Assembly (NCBI RefSeq): GCF_018811945.1
Contig: NZ_JACRVU010000001.1
Span: forward strand, 257,476-321,475
From: Gluconobacter sp. P1C6_b
GTDB lineage: Bacteria; Pseudomonadota; Alphaproteobacteria; Acetobacterales; Acetobacteraceae
Length of the DNA: 64,000 bases
Direction of reading: 5' to 3'
This document shows, piece after piece, positions 8,918 to 17,845 of this stretch (within the stretch, counting starts at the first letter, position 1; every line of letters begins with the position of its first letter). The translations under genes and the position numbers were made by a program. The notes beneath the pieces were generated by a model. It was not told the DNA's origin, made no database searches, and worked only from the letters and a program-made list of their open reading frames with translations.

Positions 8918-9646
8918 TCATGGCGACAGTTCGGCCTGCACGGAAACATTCACCCGAAGGGTCTGCTCGTCCGGGCTGCGCTGCGGTGGAGCGGCATCGG
9001 CCATGCGGGCCGCCATGAGCATCACAGGACGCGGTCCCGGTTCCTGATAGGAAATGCGGACTTCCTTGAGGCGCGCAAGGCGCAGGCCCAGGGTCTGCGC
9101 GCTCTGTTCGGCCTGGGAGCGGACCTTTTTGAGGGCTTCCGTGCGGGCTTCCTGGAGCAGGCGGTCTCGGGTGCCGTCGTCGAGCGACCAGTCGAGGCCT
9201 TCCAGCATCAGGGACTGTGATTGAAGCTGCCCGGCCAGACCGAGCAGCCGCACGGAATCCTGTCCACTGAGTTCAAGCTCCTGCCGGGCCGTCCAGTTCC
9301 TGGGGGCATGTTCGGGCGTATTTTCATAGATGGAGTATCCCCCCGCCTTCGCCACGATTCCGTCCTGACCGCCAGCCAGTTTCATGGCTGCGGCCATCCG
9401 GCTGTTCACGTCCTTCTGGGCCGTTGCGGCGGACGGGCTGTCGGAGCGGACGGAAAGGCGCACCGTCAGTTCCGTTGGGACCGCATGGGCCTGCCCCATG
9501 ACGCTGAAATCAAGCTGGGTCGTATTCTGCTGCATGTCGGCTGCCTGTGCGGTGGGAAAAGCACCCGCCCCGAACAGAGCGACGGGCGAGAAGGCCAGAG
9601 TCGCCGCCAGTAGCGGAACGGAACGGAGGCAAAAAAAACGGATCAT
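8918..9646 (-). CDS. SIMPL-domain (DUF541) periplasmic protein
   Basis: The protein is 242 residues with an N-terminal signal peptide. Its hydrophobic core is about residues 9-30, with probable cleavage after FPTAQA. The mature part matches the SIMPL/DUF541 family, including LTVRLSVRSDSPSAATAQKD near the start and GLDWSLDDGTRDRLLQEART in the middle. Members include oxidative-stress defence proteins and outer-membrane-associated oligomers. No enzymatic motif is visible. It is followed by the DCC oxidoreductase, so a shared role in envelope redox stress is possible but only inferred. Confidence 0.82.
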   Translation of the reverse strand: MIRFFCLRSVPLLAATLAFSPVALFGAGAFPTAQAADMQQNTTQLDFSVMGQAHAVPTELTVRLSVRSDSPSAATAQKDVNSRMAAAMKLAGGQDGIVAKAGGYSIYENTPEHAPRNWTARQELELSGQDSVRLLGLAGQLQSQSLMLEGLDWSLDDGTRDRLLQEARTEALKKVRSQAEQSAQTLGLRLARLKEVRISYQEPGPRPVMLMAARMADAAPPQRSPDEQTLRVNVSVQAELSP

Positions 9647-9690
9647 CAGGTCTCCTGAGAACAGGTGTCTTGAGGACGTCCGAAATGCCG

Positions 9691-10038
9691 TCAGCGCGGT
9701 TCCGGAGCGTGTTTCAGCAGCACCAACGCCCGGCGCAGGCGTTCGATCCCCGCGCGGACATGGCCCTGCGTGCAGAGAAGGTCGCCCTGCGCGCGCAGGT
9801 GACGGGCGTCTTCCATGATTCCCAGCGGGATGGCGGCGGGAGGAGCGGCCAGCCGGGTATCCACGTTTTTCCGCAGGCGGGCGCAGTATTCCGCGTTTTC
9901 GGACGTCACCGAAATGGCATCGTCCGAATGTCCCGACGGTTGATGCTGCACCGGGCGCAGGACCGGTGACGCAGCCAGACAGCCGAGCAGACAGAAGGCC
10001 GGAAGAACGGTCGGTGAAGGCAGGGAGAAGCGCATCAC
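9691..10038 (-). CDS. Hypothetical secreted protein or lipoprotein
   Basis: This is a 115-residue protein with a hydrophobic N-terminus. The stretch CLLGC at about residues 16-20 could be a lipobox, otherwise a normal signal peptide. The mature part has two Cys residues (EYCARLR and DLLCTQG) and a helical C-terminus (VRAGIERLRRALVLLKHA). I recognise no family. It sits between the SIMPL gene and a histidine kinase gene on the same strand. Confidence 0.6.
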   Translation of the reverse strand: MMRFSLPSPTVLPAFCLLGCLAASPVLRPVQHQPSGHSDDAISVTSENAEYCARLRKNVDTRLAAPPAAIPLGIMEDARHLRAQGDLLCTQGHVRAGIERLRRALVLLKHAPEPR

Positions 10039-10093
10039 GGATTGTCTAGCCCATTCCAGCTAAGCGCAGGGTGGGGTGCGGATGAAACTTCCG

Positions 10094-11527
10094 TCATCCC
10101 TTTTTCGAAACAGCCGGGACGACTGGAAGCAGGAGCGTCGCGGTCAGGCCGGGCTGTCCGGTTTGCACTTCACCGGCTTTGAGTTCCAGCGCGCCGCCAT
10201 GCAGGCTCATCACGGCCTGCACCAGCGAAAGACCCAGCCCGGCGCCTGGTGTGTTGCGGGCCGTTTCGGCGCGGAAGAAGCGCTCCGAAGCACGGCCCAG
10301 ATCGTCCTCACTCATGCCGGGCCCCTGATCGGCGACGGTGATGGCCAGACGCTCGCCCTGCATGTCCACCGACAGGGTGATGGTGGTTCCGGGGGGGGCG
10401 AACTTGATGGCGTTGTCCAGCAGATTGGCGACCGCCTGTTGCAGCAGGTGCGGATCGCCGTTGACCGGCTGGACCGCCCCTGCCCTGAAATCCAGACGCA
10501 GTCCCGCATCCTCGACCGAAGCCTCGTAGAGTTCGCTCAGCCCTTCCAGCAGCGGGCGGATGTCCAGCACCGTGAAGGCGGCGCGTCTGGCCCCGGCTTC
10601 GAGCTGGGCGATTCTCAGCAGGGCCTCGAAAATCGACGTCACCCGGTCGAGATCCATGACCGCCCGGTCGATGGCAGCATGCAGCTCCTCGGCAGACGTG
10701 GCGGTGCGGTTGGCGTCCTCGAGCCGGGCACGGGCACGGGCGATCGGGGTGCGCAGGTCGTGGGCGATGGCGTTGGAGACCTGTTTGACGCCATCCATCA
10801 GGCGATTGATCCGCTCGAGCATGGTGTTGACGGTCTGGCCCACCAGATCCGTCTCGTTGCCAGTGAGCGGGATACGCTGGCTCAGATCGCCCTGCGCCAC
10901 GGCCGCTGTGGTGCGGGCGATGGAGTGGACGACCTGCCGGAAGATCCGCCGGATCGCCAGCGCGCCACCGGCTGCCAGCAATGTCACCATGATCCAGGCC
11001 CAGATCAGGGTATCGGTCAGAACGTGCCGGACGAGCTGTCGCCCGCGAACATCACGCCCGACAATCATCCGGAAACCCTGCGTCAGGGGGTAGGCGTGCA
11101 TCTTGGCGTTGGTGCGAAAACCGTCGCGCTTGATGGCCAGTTCGTAAAACGTGTCCAGGCGGGTGATGACGACGGGCCAGCCCGGCAGGTTTCCGGCGAA
11201 TTTGCGGCCGTCCGGGCCAACCAGAAGATACAGCTCGTCGTCATCGACGTTCTGGTCCAGCCGGTCCTGGATGGCGAGGCTGAGCGCGGACGGGCCGCCC
11301 TGAGCCCAGCGATGGGACAGGTCCACGGCATCGACCTGCACCGCGATCTCGACCTGACTGTCGAGCTGGCCGGTCGTGTTCCACCAGATGAAGGACAGGA
11401 ACGCCCCGGCCGAAATCACGAAGACGAGGCCGTAAGCCAGGGCGAAGTTCAGCCCGGCCGAACGGATGGGCCAGCGCAGGCGCCGCTTCAGGAACCGTCC
11501 GAGACGGCGGACCTTACGCCGGAACAT
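10094..11527 (-). CDS. Two-component sensor histidine kinase with HAMP domain
   Basis: The kinase is 477 residues. A membrane segment at about residues 27-50 and a second near residue 180 flank a periplasmic sensor domain. A HAMP domain follows, and then the phospho-acceptor helix with His in SNAIAHDLRTPIARARARLE. The ATPase domain carries the N box in LLQQAVANLLDNAIKFAPPG and the G boxes in VADQGPGMSEDDLGR and PGAGLGLSLVQAVM. The gene starts 6 bases after the response-regulator stop, so they form one unit. A protease gene and a lipoprotein gene lie upstream, suggesting that the pair senses envelope stress. The stimulus is not deducible. Confidence 0.9.
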   Translation of the reverse strand: MFRRKVRRLGRFLKRRLRWPIRSAGLNFALAYGLVFVISAGAFLSFIWWNTTGQLDSQVEIAVQVDAVDLSHRWAQGGPSALSLAIQDRLDQNVDDDELYLLVGPDGRKFAGNLPGWPVVITRLDTFYELAIKRDGFRTNAKMHAYPLTQGFRMIVGRDVRGRQLVRHVLTDTLIWAWIMVTLLAAGGALAIRRIFRQVVHSIARTTAAVAQGDLSQRIPLTGNETDLVGQTVNTMLERINRLMDGVKQVSNAIAHDLRTPIARARARLEDANRTATSAEELHAAIDRAVMDLDRVTSIFEALLRIAQLEAGARRAAFTVLDIRPLLEGLSELYEASVEDAGLRLDFRAGAVQPVNGDPHLLQQAVANLLDNAIKFAPPGTTITLSVDMQGERLAITVADQGPGMSEDDLGRASERFFRAETARNTPGAGLGLSLVQAVMSLHGGALELKAGEVQTGQPGLTATLLLPVVPAVSKKG

Positions 11528-11533
11528 CAGGCC

Positions 11534-12214
11534 TCAGTCCGCTCGCAGGATATAGCCGGCGTTGCGGATCGTGTGGATCATGGGCTTGTCGAACGGCTTG
11601 TCCACTTTCTGGCGCAGGCGCGAGACATGCACGTCGATCACGTTGGTCTGCGGGTCGAAATGATAGTCCCACACGCGCTCCAGCAGCATGGTGCGGGTTA
11701 CGACCTGTCCGGCGTGACGGATCAGAAACTCCAGCAGACGGAATTCGCGCGGCTGAAGGTCGATCTTCTCGCCGCCGCGTTTGACGGTGCGGGACAGCAG
11801 ATCCATTTCAAGATCGCCAACCACAAGCCGCGTCTGGGGGGCGCTTTCGGGGCGGCCACGACGGCCCAGCGCCTCGACACGCGCCAGAAGTTCGGAAAAG
11901 GCGAAGGGCTTGGTCATGTAGTCGTCGCCACCGGCCTTGAGACCGGCCACGCGCTCATCCACATCCGCCAGCGCAGAGAGCAGCAGGACGGGCGTTGCAT
12001 TCTTCTGCCCGCGCAGGGTCTCCAGAATCCGCAGACCGTCGATGCCACCCGGCAGCATCCGGTCCAGGATCACGACGTCATAATTTTCGCTGACGGCCAG
12101 AAACAGGCCGTCCTTGCCGTTATCCGCTTCATCCACGACATGCCCGGCCTCCCGCAGACCCTTGAGCACGAAAGCACGGACAGTCGGATCGTCCTCGACC
12201 AGCAGGATACGCAT
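11534..12214 (-). CDS. Response regulator, OmpR/PhoB family
   Basis: This is a 226-residue regulator. The receiver begins MRILLVEDDPTVRAFVLKGL, with the phospho-acceptor Asp in VVILDRMLPGG and Lys in TKPFAFSE. The winged-helix domain includes NVIDVHVSRLRQKVDKPF and ends RNAGYILRAD. The frame is open 25 codons upstream, but the chosen ATG has GGAAGAGAG in front and begins the receiver fold exactly. Its kinase follows 6 bases downstream. Upstream on the same strand are the lipoprotein and HtrA-type protease genes. Confidence 0.92.
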   Translation of the reverse strand: MRILLVEDDPTVRAFVLKGLREAGHVVDEADNGKDGLFLAVSENYDVVILDRMLPGGIDGLRILETLRGQKNATPVLLLSALADVDERVAGLKAGGDDYMTKPFAFSELLARVEALGRRGRPESAPQTRLVVGDLEMDLLSRTVKRGGEKIDLQPREFRLLEFLIRHAGQVVTRTMLLERVWDYHFDPQTNVIDVHVSRLRQKVDKPFDKPMIHTIRNAGYILRAD

Positions 12215-12314
12215 CGTTGTCTCTCTTCCTTCCGAACGCAGTCTTGCCGTTCCTGCGGGGAAGAATACCGGCTTGAGAGGAGCCGTCAAAGGCGGTTGCT
12301 ACAGAAAGGTGCGT

Positions 12315-12500
12315 CTAGCGCGGGATGGCGTTGTCGAAATCGTCCTGCTGCGCATCACGCAGGGACGATGCGCTGATCGGTCCCCACGAGAACGGGGACG
12401 CTTCTGACAGTCCATCCCGGTAGCCGCTGCGATCATGCGACGAGGGAACGGCGCTGCATCCTGCAAGCGCGCCCAGCAGAAAGACACCACACAATCCCAT
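12315..12500 (-). CDS. Small lipoprotein
   Basis: The product is 61 residues. MGLCGVFLLGALAGCSAV has a hydrophobic core and a clear lipobox (LAGC) with the lipidated Cys at residue 15. The mature part (about 47 residues) is short and polar, without recognisable domains. It lies 25 bases after the HtrA gene and 100 bases before the response regulator. The tight spacing suggests it belongs to the same operon. A longer reading with 13 extra residues is possible but would put polar residues before the signal peptide. Confidence 0.7.
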   Translation of the reverse strand: MGLCGVFLLGALAGCSAVPSSHDRSGYRDGLSEASPFSWGPISASSLRDAQQDDFDNAIPR

Positions 12501-12525
12501 GTGGGTTTTTCTGCCCGATGGCGGC

Positions 12526-13782
12526 TCAGTCATCGGCATCGCGGGGGCGCGCGCCGATATGGATGGGCAGCGTCAGGGACTGTTTTCCCCGCTGGATCCG
12601 GAACGTCAGAACCACCCCCGGACGGGCCGCCGCGATACTCCGCAGCAACATCCGCGCACTGGTGACGGGCACATTATCCACCTGCGTCACGATATCCCCG
12701 CGCCGCAGACCGCCCTTCTGGGCCGGAGCGCCATTATCGACACCGGCGATACCGATGGCGGTATCCCCGTCATCGAGCGTGATGCCGAGCCAGCCGTGCT
12801 CGGCGTGGCCGGTCGCCTCGATTTCCGCGACGATCGGAGCGACGATTTCGGACGGGATGCCGAAGCCGATGCCGACCGAGCCGCCAGCCGGGGTCACGAT
12901 GGCGGCGTTCACGGCCACGACCTGTCCGCGCATGTTGAAGGCCGGACCGCCCGAATTTCCGGGATTGATCGGGGCGTCGAGCTGGATGAAATCATCGAGC
13001 GACCCGATCCCCAGATCGCGCCCGACCGCCGAGACAATGCCCGCCGTGACGGACGACCCGAACCCGAACGGATTGCCCGCGACGAGAATCCAGTCCCCGA
13101 TATCGGTCTGCTGGCTGTCGCCCCAGGTGACATGCGGGAGCGGCTCGGGACTGTCGACCTTGATGACGGCAATATCCGTCAGCGGATCGGCACCCAGCAG
13201 GCGCGCCGGCATTTCATGCCCGTTGGAGAGCGAGACCACGACCTTGTCCGCCCCGCCCACGACATGGCGGTTCGTAACGATGATGCCGGATGGATCAACG
13301 ATGAAGCCCGATCCGGCGCCGACCATTTCTTCCTGCTGGCGCTTCATCCGGTCCCGGTAGCGCTTTTCGAGCGGGGTGCCGCGAATCTGGGGCGGGATGT
13401 GGTCGTGACCGTCCGGGCTGTTCTGGGTGATGGCGATGTTGACGACAGCCGGGATCACCTGCCGCACCAGCGGGGCGAAGCTCAGCGGGCCGTATTTGAC
13501 CAGAAGCGGTGGCAGAGCAGGCGCAGGCGCAGGCACGACGGCGGGTTGTGTGGGAATGCCCTGTGCGTCCGTGTTTTCACCCGCGACCGTGCGGTCGGGA
13601 ATGATCGTCGGGAGCATTTTGGGCGCGGGGGCCTGCATGACCAGCGGCTTCTGCGGCCGTTCTGCAGGATGCGGGAGCGGCTGCGCAGTATTCCCGTGGC
13701 CGCGCAAAGCCAGCATCAGCCCCACCGTCACGACAGTGGCTGTTCCGGCACCGATCGCAGCAGCCTGCAGGGTGCGGTTCAT
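12526..13782 (-). CDS. HtrA/DegP-family periplasmic serine protease
   Basis: This is a 418-residue membrane-anchored or exported protease. Residues 8-28 are hydrophobic, followed by a Pro-rich linker. The trypsin-like domain shows the triad: His in IVTNRHVVGG, Asp in DPLTDIAVIKV and Ser in INPGNSGGPAF. One PDZ domain follows (WLGITLDDGD onward, with APAQKGGLRRGDIVTQVD). The single PDZ domain resembles DegS-type or short HtrA proteins, unlike the two of DegP. Such proteases degrade or sense misfolded envelope proteins. It heads a same-strand run with a lipoprotein, a response regulator and a sensor kinase. Confidence 0.92.
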   Translation of the reverse strand: MNRTLQAAAIGAGTATVVTVGLMLALRGHGNTAQPLPHPAERPQKPLVMQAPAPKMLPTIIPDRTVAGENTDAQGIPTQPAVVPAPAPALPPLLVKYGPLSFAPLVRQVIPAVVNIAITQNSPDGHDHIPPQIRGTPLEKRYRDRMKRQQEEMVGAGSGFIVDPSGIIVTNRHVVGGADKVVVSLSNGHEMPARLLGADPLTDIAVIKVDSPEPLPHVTWGDSQQTDIGDWILVAGNPFGFGSSVTAGIVSAVGRDLGIGSLDDFIQLDAPINPGNSGGPAFNMRGQVVAVNAAIVTPAGGSVGIGFGIPSEIVAPIVAEIEATGHAEHGWLGITLDDGDTAIGIAGVDNGAPAQKGGLRRGDIVTQVDNVPVTSARMLLRSIAAARPGVVLTFRIQRGKQSLTLPIHIGARPRDADD

Positions 13783-13857
13783 GGGAAACAGGACAGGAAC
13801 ATCGTCATAGCCCTGCTGCTAACACAGAATTGTTCCACATCCTAAGATCATGGCGAT

Positions 13858-16344
13858 TCAACGCCTAGGGCGCGGTTTGGGTGGCTCGGCGGTCGCGGGA
13901 TCTTCAGGCCAGTCGTGGCGGGGATAACGCCCTCGCATGTCCCGGCGCATATCGGCCCAGCTTCCTTTCCAGAATCCCGCCAGATCGGCGGTGATCGCCT
14001 GAGGACGCCCCGCCGGGGACAGCAACGCGCATTGCAGGGCAAGCTGCCCATCGGCGAGCTCCGGCGTCCGGGCCGTGCCGTAAAAGGCCTGCGCGCGGGC
14101 AGAGACCGTGGGGACCGCACCGGTATAGTCGATGTCGTGCGTGCTGGCCTTGAGCGTCAGGCGCGGCGGGAGCTTGCGGTCCAGCGCGCCGAGATCGGCG
14201 TAGTCCAGACGGGCGCGGAGAATGGACAGCAGGTCCAGCGCCTTGACCTGAGACAGCCGGTCACACCCGGCCAGATAGGGCTCCAGCCAGTCGAGCGATG
14301 CCGCCAGCCCGTCATCGGACAGGTCCGGCAGATGGGGCGCGTAGGTCGCGCGGGCATGGGCCACGCGGGCCTGAAACTGGCGCCCGGCGTCCGTCCAGGT
14401 CAGGGCCTGCGCCAGATTCGCAGCGACCTGTTGCATCAGGAGGCCCTGAGCTTCCTCGGGGCTGATTTCACCGTTGCGGTCCCGCAGAACCAGCGCGCCG
14501 AGACGGAGCCTGCGGCGGGCGATGATGCGGCCGGATGTGCCGTCCAGAGTCGTTTCCACCTGCTCGCGGGTCCGGTCCAGCAGGGTCTGAGGCAGGTTCT
14601 CGGCATCCAGCGGGGCTGCGAGCGTGATTTCCGTTGAGGTCCGCGTATGGAACGCCGCACCGGCCAGCAGCTTTTCGCGGGCCAGCGGGTCATTGGCCGA
14701 GACGCGGGCACTTCCCCCGCCTGCCAGCCGGAAACGTCCAAGTTCGCCAGCAGCCTGTGCAACACGGTCCGGGAAACCGGCGGCCAGCAGCGCGCCTGCG
14801 TGGTCCGGCAGCGGTGCGAGCGGCGCGTCCCGGTCGCCCATACGGCGCAGGAAGCGTTTGGCGGACTGACGCATATGGAACAGGCTGGCCCGATCCGCGC
14901 GGGGATCGTCACGCTCAAACAGGGCGAAGCGTACGCGGATATCGGCCCCCGGCGCAGGACCGGAAGGGCGGTTCGGACGCGGACGGAGTGGATCGCGCTC
15001 TTCCAGAAGGGCTGCCAGACAGGCCGCCGTCACACGCTCCGGCAAGGTACGGGCCGCGCAGAGCATCGCGGCCAGACGCGGATGCGTGCCAAGAGACGCC
15101 ATGCGTTTGCCTAGGACGGTAATATGGTTGGCGTCATCGAGTGCGCCGAGTTCACGCAACAGTTCACGCCCCCCCGCCAGCACGCCCGTTGGGGGCGTGT
15201 CCAGCAGGAGCAGGCTATCGGGCGCCGTCCCCATGACCTCCTGCCACGCGGCCGTGACGAGCGCGAAATCCGTGAGATCCGCGACAAGAATTTCGGGAGC
15301 GTCCTGCGGGCGCAGGCTGCGCTGCGTCATTTCCGACCACAGACGGATGGCGATACCCGGAGACTGTCGCCCCGCACGGCCTGCCCGCTGGGTGGCGGTG
15401 GCGCGGGATATTTTCAGCGTTTCCAACCGCGACAGGCCGGTATTCGGGTCAAGGCGCGGAGCCCGGCGCAGACCGCCATCCACCACGATCCGCACGCCGG
15501 AGACGGTAACGGAGGTTTCGGCAATGGACGTCGCCAGCACGACACGGCGCGTGTCGGACGGGGCGATGGCGCGGTCCTGATCCTCGGTCGTCTGTTCGCC
15601 ATGCAGCGGGAAGACCGGAACCGTACCGTCCAGAAGCGCCTGTGTGCGGCGGATTTCGCCCACTCCGGGCAGGAAGGCGAGAATGTCGCCCTCTTCTTCC
15701 GCCAGTGCCTGACGGATCGCGCGGGCGCAGGCTTCGGGCAGGTCCCGCATGTGGGGAATGTCGCGAGTGTGGCGGATATCGATGGGGTATTGCCGGCCTT
15801 CGCTCTCGATCAGCGGGCCGTTCATCAGCGTTGTGAACGCGCGGCCATCCGGCGTGGCGGACATGGCCAGTATCCGCAGATCCGGCCGCATTTCGCGCTG
15901 CATGTCCAGACAGAACGCCAGCGCCGCGTCCAGATCCAGCGAGCGTTCATGCACTTCATCGAACAGCACCGCACCTACACCATCGAGCAGCGGGTCAGTC
16001 AGCAGGCGGCGCAGGAGCAGACCTTCGGTCACGACCTCGATGCGCGTTCGGGCGGAGACGGCGGAATCGGTGCGGGTGCGGAATCCCACGCTGCCGCCCG
16101 GCTTCTCGCCCAGCGACGACGCCATGCGCGAGGCCGCACCACGGACCGCCACGCGACGGGGCTCCACGAGAATGAGACGCTGCGTTCCAAGCCAGGGCGC
16201 GTCCAGAAGGGCGAGCGGCGTCAGTGTCGTCTTGCCTGCACCGGGAGGAGCGACGAGGACGGCGTTGGGCTGCGTCTCCAGCGTGGCCAGAAGCGCCGGC
16301 AGGATCGCCGTGACGGGAAGTTCGGGAGGAAGGGTAAAAGTCAG
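13858..16344 (-). CDS. hrpB: ATP-dependent helicase HrpB, probable CTG start
   Basis: This is a DEAH-box helicase of about 828 residues. The Walker A motif APPGAGKTTLTPLALL is near the N-terminus. DEVHERSLD (DExH box), SATPDGRAF (SAT motif) and the helicase C-terminal domain with TQRAGRAGRQSPG follow, then the HrpB-specific C-terminus. The first ATG/GTG/TTG in frame (GTG at 16167) lies after Walker A, so a start there would destroy the enzyme. The only plausible start is CTG at 16344, with GGAG 7 bases upstream. That gives LTFTLPPELPVTAILPALLA, the expected HrpB beginning. A sequencing error or frameshift remains possible, because GTG at 16360 opens another frame. Confidence 0.88.
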   Translation of the reverse strand: MTFTLPPELPVTAILPALLATLETQPNAVLVAPPGAGKTTLTPLALLDAPWLGTQRLILVEPRRVAVRGAASRMASSLGEKPGGSVGFRTRTDSAVSARTRIEVVTEGLLLRRLLTDPLLDGVGAVLFDEVHERSLDLDAALAFCLDMQREMRPDLRILAMSATPDGRAFTTLMNGPLIESEGRQYPIDIRHTRDIPHMRDLPEACARAIRQALAEEEGDILAFLPGVGEIRRTQALLDGTVPVFPLHGEQTTEDQDRAIAPSDTRRVVLATSIAETSVTVSGVRIVVDGGLRRAPRLDPNTGLSRLETLKISRATATQRAGRAGRQSPGIAIRLWSEMTQRSLRPQDAPEILVADLTDFALVTAAWQEVMGTAPDSLLLLDTPPTGVLAGGRELLRELGALDDANHITVLGKRMASLGTHPRLAAMLCAARTLPERVTAACLAALLEERDPLRPRPNRPSGPAPGADIRVRFALFERDDPRADRASLFHMRQSAKRFLRRMGDRDAPLAPLPDHAGALLAAGFPDRVAQAAGELGRFRLAGGGSARVSANDPLAREKLLAGAAFHTRTSTEITLAAPLDAENLPQTLLDRTREQVETTLDGTSGRIIARRRLRLGALVLRDRNGEISPEEAQGLLMQQVAANLAQALTWTDAGRQFQARVAHARATYAPHLPDLSDDGLAASLDWLEPYLAGCDRLSQVKALDLLSILRARLDYADLGALDRKLPPRLTLKASTHDIDYTGAVPTVSARAQAFYGTARTPELADGQLALQCALLSPAGRPQAITADLAGFWKGSWADMRRDMRGRYPRHDWPEDPATAEPPKPRPRR

Positions 16345-16457
16345 GGCGCGGCTCCGGCACAGCAGGGCAGAGCCGCTGTTATACCGTGCGCCTGCGCGAA
16401 AGCGATGGCGCGGAAAAGCACCTGAAACGAAAAATGGTGGCCGAAGCCACCATTTCT

Positions 16458-16664
16458 TCAGATCGCCTTGAGGCTTCCTGCGGACTTGCGTCCGTTGCGG
16501 CCGTCTTCAATCTCGTAAGAGACCTGCTGGCCTTCGTCCAGGTTCTGCAGCCCAGCTTTTTCGAGAGCAGAAATGTGAACGAAAACGTCTGTGGTGCCGT
16601 CGCTGGGCTGGATGAAACCGAAGCCCTTCGTGGCGTTAAACCACTTTACTGTACCTGTCGCCAT
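16458..16664 (-). CDS. Cold-shock-domain protein (CspA family)
   Basis: The 68-residue product is a single OB-fold cold-shock domain. RNP1 (KGFGFIQ) and RNP2 (VFVHIS) are both intact. It binds single-stranded RNA and DNA and melts mRNA structure. The ATG at 16664 is preceded by AAAGGAG. A 12-codon upstream extension in frame is unlikely to be translated. About 330 bases of non-coding sequence upstream leave room for the long 5' leader typical of csp genes. Confidence 0.95.
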   Translation of the reverse strand: MATGTVKWFNATKGFGFIQPSDGTTDVFVHISALEKAGLQNLDEGQQVSYEIEDGRNGRKSAGSLKAI

Positions 16665-16991
16665 TGCAGGTCTCCTTTGATAACGCAGCTTTACGCGCAA
16701 ACATTCACGTAATCAGTTTTTTCAGAGGGGGAAGGTGCGCCCATGCGCATAAACGCAGGACGATATTCTCCAGCCAGAAAAACAGCTGCGCTCTGAATAT
16801 GCCGTCAATTTCCGGAGGGACGCAAGTTTAAAATAAAACCCTCTCCGCATATTTCCCGAAAGGAAGCTCCGGGGGAATGGTTTATTTTTGAGTTCCAGTA
16901 TCTGCACCAAATCCCTGAAAAAAGACGTCTTTCATCTTTCCAGGACACTTTTGGTGCAGACGGAATTTCTTTCCCGACACGGGTTTCACAT
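16665..16991 (-). other. Intergenic region upstream of the csp gene
   Basis: These 327 bases lie between the csp start and the end of the nitroreductase gene. They are more AT-rich than their surroundings and hold no convincing reading frame. They should contain the csp promoter and leader. I see only weak hairpins (for example GGAGGG with CCCTCT around 16816-16845), and no clear cold-shock box. Confidence 0.4.
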
Positions 16992-17822
16992 TTAGCGGAG
17001 CGGAAAGCCGAGCCTGTGCAACACCGTGCGGATAACGTGGCGTCCGCTCAGGCCTCTGAAGCTGTCCACCCGTTTTGCCACCGTCTCCGACCAGGCCCGC
17101 GAGGTCAGGCCCTGTTCTTTCTGGTAGTCGTCCGCGATGCGATCATAGGCGGCGATGCCTTCGGCCTCGTTTTCCGTGCTGTAACGCTCGCGATGCAGGA
17201 CGACGTCCTGTCCCAGACGCGGTTTGTAGCCGTTCTGGGTGGCCGGATCGGGTTTGCCGACACAGAGCCCGACGACCGCGACCGAACGCGGCGGAAGGGA
17301 AAGGAGCGTGGCGACTTCTTCGGGATGGTTGCGCAGGCCACCGATATAGACCGTGCCCAGACCGAGGGATTCGAACGCGGTCACGGCGTTCTGGGCGGCG
17401 ATCCCGGTATCGAGCGTCGCCATGAGAAACACTTCTTCGTAGTCGAGCGCTTCATGACCCATCCCGGCCCGCTCGGCGATCCGCTCCAGCCGGGCCAGAT
17501 CGACGATCCAGGCCAGAAACAGCGGCGCGACCTCGATATGTTTCTGTCCTCCGCACAGCTCGGCCAGCTTTGCGCGCGTCTCCGGATTCTCGACGGCTAC
17601 AACGGACCAGACCTGAAGATTGCTGGACGTGGCGGCCGAGGATGCCGCGGCGATACCGGCTTCCAGCGTGCCTTCAGGCAGGGCATCGGGCAGATAGGTC
17701 CGGACCGAATGATGCGACATCAGCAGGTCGAGCACCGCGTTGTCCGGCAGTGTTTTCGGCGCCGGTGTGCGGTACCGTGTCTGCCACAGCGTGGAAATCC
17801 TTTCGGAAGAGGTGCCCGACAT
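16992..17822 (-). CDS. Nitroreductase-family NADPH:flavin oxidoreductase (NfsA/FRP-like)
   Basis: The product is 276 residues. The FMN-binding N-terminal motif is HHSVRTYLPDALPEG, with AAASSAATSSNLQVWSVVAV and the later block AAQNAVTAFESLGLGTVYIG. The layout matches oxygen-insensitive NADPH nitroreductases of the NfsA type, which reduce nitroaromatics, quinones and flavins. The C-terminal extension (YQKEQGLTSRAWSETVAKRV) is the arm that usually confers NADPH preference. The apt gene lies 23 bases upstream on the same strand, so they may share a transcript without an obvious functional link. Confidence 0.85.
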   Translation of the reverse strand: MSGTSSERISTLWQTRYRTPAPKTLPDNAVLDLLMSHHSVRTYLPDALPEGTLEAGIAAASSAATSSNLQVWSVVAVENPETRAKLAELCGGQKHIEVAPLFLAWIVDLARLERIAERAGMGHEALDYEEVFLMATLDTGIAAQNAVTAFESLGLGTVYIGGLRNHPEEVATLLSLPPRSVAVVGLCVGKPDPATQNGYKPRLGQDVVLHRERYSTENEAEGIAAYDRIADDYQKEQGLTSRAWSETVAKRVDSFRGLSGRHVIRTVLHRLGFPLR

Positions 17823-17845
17823 CTGATTTTTCCTTGTTCGTCGCC

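Noticed and set aside
10076-12376. 766-codon forward frame opposite the two-component genes
   Set aside because: The reverse strand encodes an intact histidine kinase and response regulator; the forward product has a shadow-like composition.
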